Assembly (NCBI GenBank): GCA_020137815.1
Contig: CM035361.1
Coordinates: 352,363 to 416,362 of the forward strand
Length of the DNA stretch: 64,000 bases
DNA from: Hormiphora californensis
Lineage: Eukaryota; Ctenophora; Tentaculata; Cydippida; Pleurobrachiidae
Direction of reading: 5' to 3'
Shown: piece by piece, positions 56,357 to 64,000 of the stretch
How the letters are laid out: every line of letters begins with the position of its first letter
Position numbering within the stretch: position 1 is the first letter of the stretch
The notes under the pieces: model-generated
Told to the model about the DNA's origin: nothing
Seen by the model: only the letters and a program-made list of their open reading frames with translations
Databases searched by the model: none
Position numbers and translations under genes: made by a program

Positions 56357-58233
56357 ATGGGAACAGCAAGCAAAGGCACGTGTGGGGAGAGGTGTTTGGG
56401 TTGTGTGACAGACAAGGGAAATGTATCGCTTGTTCTGAGTGTCATCATCGTTACTATGGGTAAATCAATTAGTTCTTACTTGTGCTGTTTATATTATTGG
56501 GTGGTGTTTTGTGTTTATATTAACCGAACGGCGAACCCCCAAAATGTTCCAGTCTATAGATGCATTATACCAGTTAAGATGAATTATTGATACAATTATT
56601 CTACTTCAGGTTCCCTCTGTCTCTTCGTCACGGATGTTACTAACGTACAATCCCAAGCTGCGGGCCGCTATCTCATGTCTATTGGGCTGTTTGCCTTCTC
56701 TGGTGGTCTGACGAACTGGATTGCAATTCAGATGCTGTTTTATAAGATACCCCTTGTTTATGGCAGTGGGGTTCTACATAATAGGTGGGTGGGTTGTAGA
56801 TTTACCAGGAAAAGAAGGATTGATATCTGGCTATTTAGTTCAACTTCCATTTCGAATCAACATCCCCGAGTGCGAAGTTTTGACACACCGCGCTTGAACT
56901 GCATGTTTTCAGGTACCCCCCCCCCCCCTCATAATACCCAATTGCAGGTACAAGAATATTAGGAGGGCCATGAAAGATATGATACTGGGAACTTTCTTTC
57001 AGCCGGAATTCCTCAACACCTACATCCCACAGGTACCCCCATAAAAAAGTCGCTTGGCAAATTCCCTCGTCGCTCGGCAATTGGTTCGGCAACAACAGGT
57101 GGTTTGCCGAGCCAGTCGCTCGGCTAATCAAGGAAGTCGCCGTGTTTTCACCGCGTTCTTACAGAAAAAGTACATTTTTTCAGCACTTTTTTTCAAAATC
57201 TCCTGCTGAAAAATACAAAGTGCTGAAAAAATGTGCTTTTTCTGTAAGAACGCGGTGAAATCACGGAGACTTCCTTGATTAGCCGAGCGACTGGCTCGGC
57301 AAACCACCTGTTGTTGCCGAACCAATTGCCGAGCGACGAGGGAATTTGCCAAGCGACTTTTTTATGGGGGTAGGAAGGTATTCAGCCCCTATTCAAGTAC
57401 TCTTGAGTATGACTGTAGGTATTATAATCGTGTACTCATATTCGTGTAGAATGAAATGAAAACATTAAAATGATGATTCTCACAGAAAATTTTTCAGTAT
57501 TTTATTGGTCCATGCACGCGGCTAACTCCCTATAACTCCCTCAGAAACTCCGTGAAGCGGTATCAGAAGCAGATCTAGAGATGAAGATCAATGCCTTTCT
57601 AACCAGTGACACAGGGCAGAGAATGATAGATGAGAAGCTGGACAAAATGGCCAATTCACCTGATGGCAGATTAGCTGAGACCATGGGGGTTAATGTTGGG
57701 TAGGTGATATCCAGCGATGACCTACATTATATTATAATGATCCTATATTGAACAATCGTATTTTGGTTTTTCGAGGTACGGGAGATTCGTGAATCGTGAT
57801 GTAATTTATGATGCTAATTAATCCACTCTCCAGGAAGTTTAAGCCCGTTGTGAAGCCTGTGATAGTTTCATTTTTATCCGACCTGGCCCCCAACTTGGTG
57901 AACTATATTCTGGAAAGTAAGACGAGCTCACTGAACCTGCACAAGCTGAGAGATGAACTGAACAGGTTAGTAACTAATGGAGAGATCTGATTGGCTAATG
58001 GAAGTCACCTGAATCTACGACTTGATTGGTTTTTTGACTCTCAATTTTCACGCAGATACATGTCTGAGCGAATGCTGGAAGTCACCCCTAAAATGATAAA
58101 GGAGATAATGTATGCTGTGGTATTGCAGTACCTGGGCTGGTTGGTTGTTTGGGGTGTTGTATTTGGAAGTGCTATGGGGGCAATTTGTGAGGCGGCCAGT
58201 TTCGCTCCTAACTATACCACTTGGAGGCATTGA
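56357..58233 (+). CDS. DUF445-like membrane protein, complete six exons
   Basis: Exons: 56357-56459, 56610-56784, 56948-57032, 57545-57699, 57834-57965, 58056-58233. Phases fit; 275 aa. The N-terminus is Cys-rich (TCGERCLGC), then a hydrophobic span (LVLSVIIVTMGSLCLFV). A second span with the motif GGLTNWIAIQMLFYKIPLVY follows, then a long helical region (MKDMILGTFFQPEFLNTYI, DTGQRMIDEKLDKM) and a C-terminal TM (YLGWLVVWGVVFGSAMGAI). The TNW-A--MLF motif followed by a helical body and C-terminal membrane anchor resembles the bacterial DUF445 family, whose function is unknown. Family assignment is by eye. Intron 3 contains the foldback at 57035-57372, which starts 3 bp after the exon end. The ATG has no in-frame upstream support, but the exon phase is right. 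Confidence 0.75.
57035..57372. mobile_element. 338-bp near-perfect foldback element abutting a splice donor
   Basis: TACCCCCATAAAAAAGTCGC is mirrored by GCGACTTTTTTATGGGGGTA. Arms of about 145 bp with a CAGCACTTTTTTTCAAAATC-type centre. Its first bases overlap the donor GTACCC of the preceding exon. Confidence 0.9.
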
Positions 58234-58257
58234 GCGTGGTTATGATATTCCCAGTGG

Positions 58258-58445
58258 GTTAAAACAGCCGTGCCTGAACCTCAGGTTCATGCCACGGCTA
58301 TTTTCCACTGAGACCTGAGATCTGAGGTTTCAGTGACGGCTATTCCCTTAAATCTCAGAGAATTATAGCCGTCACTGAAACCTGCTATCTCAGGTCTCAG
58401 TGGAAAATAGCCGTGGCCTGAACCTGAGGTTCATGCACGACTGTT
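58258..58445. repeat. Imperfect inverted repeat downstream of the DUF445-like gene
   Basis: CAGCCGTGCCTGAACCTCAG pairs with the CCTGAACCTGAGGTTCATGC side at the right. Inner GGTTTCAGTGACGGCTAT pairs with ATAGCCGTCACTGAAACC. Could be a small foldback element. Confidence 0.75.
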
Positions 58446-58796
58446 TTCCCCAAGTGTTACGGGACATTCTATATTTATTGACGATAATATATTTTGTATA
58501 CCGATTTTACTTTTGTTAAAATTAGTTGGTTAATATTGGTTAAATTTAATAAAATAATAGATACAACATAACCTAATCATGCATATTATATTTAGCCTCA
58601 TATGACACAGATAACTCAGATAATCCAGTCTTTCGATCCAATAATGTCGAATTAATCCAGCTCCTAAAGACTAAAATTAAATTAGCTAAAATCATCATGT
58701 TTGTTAACAACGACCAACTGATAAAACGAACATGAAAAGTAAAGCATTGTCCCACGCGTTAGCAAACTAACAATCATTTTACAAACGTGCTGGTTT

Positions 58797-59100
58797 TTAC
58801 TCTTTCGCCGCGGGTGTCTCCTTGGCCTTTTGCTTTCGTCTGAACTGTCCCTGAATTTTAGCTGCCGCAGCTTTCACATCGGGGTCATCGAGATCGATAT
58901 CTGGATAAATAGAACACGATTAAAATCGAAGGAAACAATTCCAGGTCGATACCAGCATGTTTTAGAACATAAGCATCATATTATGATATCAACATTGAGT
59001 TTTGAAGTCTGTTGACAATCTACAACTATTTCTTACCGACTACTTCCTCTTCTTCAGCCTTTGCTGGGGCGGGAACTGCATCGGGTGCTTGGTCAGACAT
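58797..59100 (-). CDS. PCP4: PCP4-like small IQ-motif protein (calmodulin regulator)
   Basis: Two exons, 59100-59037 and 58900-58797, give 55 aa. The acidic N-terminus (MSDQAPDAVPAPAKAEEEEV) is followed by DIDLDDPDVKAAAAKIQGQF and RRKQKAKE. This is the layout of vertebrate PCP4/PEP-19 and PCP4L1 (about 62-68 aa): an acidic DIDM/DIDL segment directly before a single IQ motif that binds apo-calmodulin and changes its Ca2+ kinetics. The splice site falls just before the acidic-IQ block. Orthology to PCP4 specifically, as opposed to a convergent IQ peptide, is inference. The gene is convergent with the DUF445-like gene, and a hAT copy sits about 110 bp upstream of the ATG. Confidence 0.72.
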
Positions 59101-59211
59101 ATCAATTCACTAGAGTAACAGGGGAGCAATATAATAATGGTGGACGTAAAGCAAATGGTTCTATGTACTCCTTCATAAAATATATCGTACTGCTTTAGAT
59201 GTACATTGTAC

Positions 59212-60785
59212 CAGGAAACGACCGAACCGGGTTTTTTTCCACCGAACCGAACCGAACCGAATTTGAAAAACTTTTTTACCGAACCGAACCGAACCGAACC
59301 GAACCGAATTTCGGTAACCGAACCGAACCGAACCATAAAAAACTTTTTCTGTACAAATGTTTCTCTAAAAAGTCATGGAGAGCACCGATCAAGGTATTGA
59401 GAATCATTCTCTGAAATTTTGTTAAAAAATGTTTGAAAAAATTTCAAATTTCAATTTTGTGAAAAAATTTCAAAGTCAATTTTATCGTAAATTTTCTATG
59501 TCAATTTTTGCGTACGAATCGTGTTTCGAATCGGCAATGCTATACGGGAATGGTATTGCTAATTAGCAGGATTAAACGAACCATGAATCGTGTCTCTCTA
59601 AATTTCCTAATTAGATTTGATGGGGGATCACGTATCAGCACAATCCATCTCGGACCCACTAATTACCAACATCACTCCCGTTTAGCATTGTCGATTAGAA
59701 ACACGATTCGTATACCATAATTTACTTAAAATATTTTTCACAAAAAAAAATTTCACAAAATTTCAGGTAATGATTCTCAATACCTTGATCGATGCTCTCC
59801 ATGAATTTTTAGCGAAACATTTAATTTTGTGAAAAAACTTTGTAAAATATTTCAAAGTCAATTTCGGAAAAAAATTATATGTCAATTTTGCCGTACGAAT
59901 CGTGTTGCGAATCGGTGATGCTATGCGGCAGTGCTCTCGCTACTGTAAAACTAGATATTTTCGAGGGCATTAATTTTCGCGGATTGGCCTAGAATAGGGC
60001 TTCTGGTGGTCCCTGAAGACTTCACCAGCGTACCAGTAGTGAACTACTCCTTCATCAGCGACTCCTGGTACGCTGGTGAAGTCGTCAGGGCCCTGCAGGG
60101 ACCACCAGAAGCCAATCTAGGCCAATCCGCGAAAATTAATGTCGCGCGAAAATATCTAGTTTTACAGTAATTAGCAGGATTTATTGAAACATTAATCGTT
60201 ATTCGTTTCCCCTATAAACTTCCTAATTAGATTTGATGGGGGATCACGTATCAGCATAATCCATCTCGGACCCACTAATTAGCAACATCACTCCCGCTTA
60301 GCAATACCGATTCGAAACACGATTCGTACGCAAAAATTGACATAGAAAATTTTCCATAAAATTGACTTTAAAATATTTTCCAAACTTTTTTACAAAATTT
60401 CAGAGAATGATTCTTAACACCTTGATCCATGAATTTAAAAAAAAAAGTTTCTGAATTTGTTGACCCTCTCATGAGGACACGATTCGACGGGAAGTCAGGT
60501 ATCAAATCAATCCATATCGAACCCGCTAACTAGCGAAATCATTTCCACATAGCACCACGATTCGAAATAGGGTTAATACGGCGAAATTGACATTGAAATC
60601 CATACAATTTTCGTGAAATAATTGAAAAATTTTGCATGAAAAAGCCCGATTTCTGGGCATTTTTTGACCAAAAAATTCGGTGGTTCGGCCAAAATTTCCT
60701 ATCGAACCGAACCGAACCGAACCGCCCAAAAAACACCGAATTTCCGAACCGAACCGAACCGAACCGAATATTCGGTCGCTTCCTG
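59212..60785. mobile_element. hAT-like non-autonomous transposon, copy 2
   Basis: 1,574 bp with the same termini as copy 1 (CAGGAAACGACCGAA and TTCGGTCGCTTCCTG), flanked by the perfect 8-bp duplication CATTGTAC (59204-59211 and 60786-60793). Collinear with copy 1 throughout, with small indels and one nested insert at 59943-60167. Same orientation as copy 1. Confidence 0.92.
59943..60167. mobile_element. 225-bp MITE nested in hAT copy 2
   Basis: Ends CTGTAAAACTAGATATTTTC and AAATATCTAGTTTTACAG, flanked by TA on both sides. The paralogous site in copy 1 (about 43614-43617, GCTCTCGCTAATTAGC) has a single TA, which proves the insertion. Long arms pair across GGTACGCTGGTGAAGTC. Confidence 0.92.
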
Positions 60786-61928
60786 CATTGTACGCTTGGA
60801 GTCAAGGACTGAACTAGAAACTACATGTACAATTCGAGTGAGGAGAACTATAAGTTTTGTTTACCACTACCAGCTGCTGCAGTACTATGAAGTACTATGT
60901 CATTTCGAATTTAGCCAAGTACTACAAACTGTCAAACTATGAATGGACATTCAGAAAAGAGAGTCATGCTACAGACAAACATATAGGCAGCAGAAAATGA
61001 AGGGAAGAGCTCTCGTCTGCGACTTCCGTGGAAAACATGTTTCCAAGCAATTAATTAGACATGAACCACGTCTCAAAGTTCACATGTATTTTAGAGGAAC
61101 TCTCATGAACTTCAAATACAGGGCATTTAACTGCGATTCTACTCACACAATTTTATCCAGGCGGAGAAAAAAACTAAAAATCAGAGCAGACAAAAAGTGC
61201 AATTGGTAGTGACGCATGAAGGGAGATGACAGCTCCATAGAAGAAGCTGCACTTGCAAAGTCTTGACAAGGCTAGGCTGAAGATACTACTATATAGTATT
61301 AGTACGGGAAGGCTAATTTACAGCGTCGGAATTAGTCCTCCTAAATACATGCAACGTACGGCAGTATGCAGAATATATACTGCACAGCCCGACTACAGCA
61401 GCATTGCCATGGGTGGCTGTAGAATGAATTTATTGATATGTTGTAACAACTATATTGCGGTGCTATTATTAGAAATCAAATATAAACCATTACTGCACCA
61501 TTACCAAACAATTATAGCACGTTAGGAACGTCATAGTTCTAAGGAATTAGAGTAAAATGGGCCGTCAATTATACTGCCAGTATTACTGGCCAAAGTTAAT
61601 TTTCAAAGCTAAAGGAGGGCTGCTCGGCGCGCTCGTAAAGATAATTGCCTGACGGCAGGAAAAAACAGTGTGTGTCACAGTTGCTAACTATAAGAGTCGA
61701 TGCTATCAACAACTATTAATGCCATTAAGTGTGATCAAATACGGTATCTCCACTGATAAAGCAGCACTGTTATAGTCAGGCGTATACGATAAAGTTAAAC
61801 AGCGCTCGACAATCAAATTGGTTGACGCTGTAATTACAGTTGCGGGAACAAAGATTAGACGGAGAGAGTGGAGTTGACGCGGTGATAAACGGCGGTAGAA
61901 TGACAGAGCACTAAATGGGATAATGATG

Positions 61929-62102
<174 letters not shown>

Positions 62103-63270
62103 GTGTAGGAGATAGATCCGTATTGCAATATAGATCAGGCCGGTACGAGAGAACAGCGAGATTTTGGTGTTGAAGTGTCAACATGACACATCTGGTTTGA
62201 GCAGAGGAAGATATGAGAGAGATACCGAATAGAGATAGATGATATCGCCAGGCAAGACGCTGGGTTGTTCGCAGAAGCAAATAGAAATAGCTACATTTCA
62301 TTAATAAAACAGCTGCAGCGATCACTTCATTTGGTGAGTGGTTTTTTCATCGCTTCTCATTCCCCCCCCCCCCCACATTCATACGTCATACTATAAAAGA
62401 GACAAGAAAGAATGGTGTTCTACAACTTATTGCAGCCTCTAGATAGGGGGAAATAGCACAGGAGAGATAGCATAGGGGATAGCATAGAGGATAGCATGAA
62501 ATAGAGCGAGATAGCTCAAAACAAGAATAGGGATTCGGTGGATTTATAGAGTGAGAAAAGGACCAGGCAGAGGTAAGAGAGCAAGATCAGAGACCCGATG
62601 AAATAGAGAAAGAGAAAGAGAAAGAGAGAGATAGAGAAGGAGAGAAAGAGAGAAGAGAGAGAAGGAGAGAAAGAGAGAGAGACAGAGATCAGAGACATGG
62701 TTCCCTGAATCTCCATCTATACTCTAATGGGTGCCGAACAAAGGGAAGGTGTACAAAGAGAGGGCGAGACGAGAATGTGAGTAAAACAGGACGCGATCAT
62801 AAGAGCGGTAAATCGATCTAAATCGGTCTAAACTATGTAGTAAGCTTCTTGACTAGGTCATTTGTCTGTGTCAAATTTGTCTGACAAATGTATGACTGTG
62901 GTCCGTGCTACCTTCACTCCCTCTTTTTTCACGAAAGCAGAAGGTCTGAGAAAGTCAGCCTTGGCGTACTGGCGTAGTGTCTTACAATAACTAATGAATC
63001 TCAGCTTCACATTATAGTAGCTTTATTAAACAATATAAAGTGCAATAATCTCCATCATTGATGAAGCTTCTTGCTATTCCTGATCTTAGCACAGGACGAA
63101 TGGTTTGGAAGTATTTTAATGGTTATAATAAAACCAAAAGGTATACAGTTGCATTATGCAGGACGTACTAGGTTATATAAAAGGGTCAATAAAATAGTAC
63201 GGTCCGGCATGGTAGAACAATAGGTCAAATACAATCTCTATGCAAAATATGCAAATAATGCAATTCTGAT

Positions 63271-63272
<2 letters not shown>

Positions 63273-63352
<80 letters not shown>
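63273..63352. repeat. (CT)n microsatellite
   Basis: About 78 bp of near-perfect CT. Confidence 0.97.
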
Positions 63353-64000
63353 TCTGTTAACAGCTGTACATTCAGCACATCCAGGGAGCACTAAAATGCA
63401 AAATAGATGAAGCTAGCTCTTAGAACAACGGGATCCAATAAAGAAATATAAATTCAATTAAACACTGATAGCGGCCGGTTATGGGCGGGGATAAAGTAGA
63501 GCTGATGGTTCAAATATCAATTGATCGTCATTGGAGTTGGTTTGCGATAGATCAGGCATTCAGGCACCTAATATTGATCAAATAGATCCGCACTTCTACA
63601 TAGCAGGGCAATGAAGAAGCCTTGACTCGCAGCGATCCCCTTCGCATCTCCCTCTCCTTCACTATTATTATAGGTGAGACTTAGAGAGGGAGTTATTACT
63701 ATCTCTCCACCATCTATAGATATTATAGGTACTGCACAGAGAGAGAGAGAGAGAGATGCGTCAGGCAGACAACAATGCAATTAAAGGTGCAGCTAGCTCC
63801 TATACAACACATTCTCTCCTAGAGGTCCCTTTAGCATATAATGCAAATCCCTCCTAGCCCAAGAGATGCCCAGGGACTATCAAACACTGTTATTATATTC
63901 CTTTATTATATGCCTTTATGAAGGTGATGATACTAAAACCATGTTCCATTTTCTCTTTTTTCACGTCATAACAGAATTCAGACAAGACCGATCAGGGTGA

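Noticed and set aside
60943-61209. 88-codon Arg/Lys-rich plus-strand frame
   Set aside because: No recognisable motif or splice context; length is not unusual by chance.

Overview
The window is nuclear DNA from an intron-rich animal. Every real gene is split by GT-AG introns, and the exon phases fit end to end. The proteins are metazoan: an adhesion GPCR, an LDLa-domain rhodopsin-type GPCR, an Ig/VWD secreted protein and a PCP4-like IQ peptide. The small compact introns, the unusual extracellular domain mixes and the very high density of foldback MITEs suggest a non-bilaterian marine invertebrate, most likely a sponge. That taxon call is inference.

Layout. A 97-bp tandem repeat opens the window (1-363). 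On the minus strand lie the 5' end of a UNC45-like TPR co-chaperone gene (1105-2108, continuing off the left edge) and a DBR1 lariat-debranching gene (2856-6285). A 13-bp minisatellite of about 1.8 kb follows (6590-8390). Next on the minus strand is a small secreted protein with two paralogous domains plus a Sushi domain (8824-11673), then a complete 17-exon secreted Ig/VWD/C8 gene (13215-25817). A 2.3-kb divergent region leads to a complete 30-exon adhesion GPCR on the plus strand (28151-41248; 1,235 aa). It is followed on the minus strand by an LDLa-rich rhodopsin-like GPCR (42714-53670) whose last exon is broken by a hAT transposon. Divergent from that is a six-exon DUF445-like membrane protein on the plus strand (56357-58233). 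A two-exon PCP4-like IQ gene (58797-59100, minus) comes next. A second hAT copy (59212-60785) and a gene-poor GA-rich tail finish the window.

Mobile DNA fills the introns and spacers. There are two copies of a hAT-like family with perfect 8-bp target duplications, one of which carries a nested TA-flanked MITE. There are three copies of a Helitron-like element, one abutting another element's terminus, and at least ten long foldback elements. Local tandem duplications repeatedly fall on exon/intron boundaries.

About 3.5 kb (17766-21225) is pure homopolymer-run sequence inside an intron, with two shorter patches at 26865-26990 and 55540-55805. These are probably consensus artefacts beside purine-rich repeats, and ORFs there should be ignored. 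No operon, CRISPR array, rRNA or tRNA was seen. Functional calls rest on recognising protein families by eye; no database search was run.
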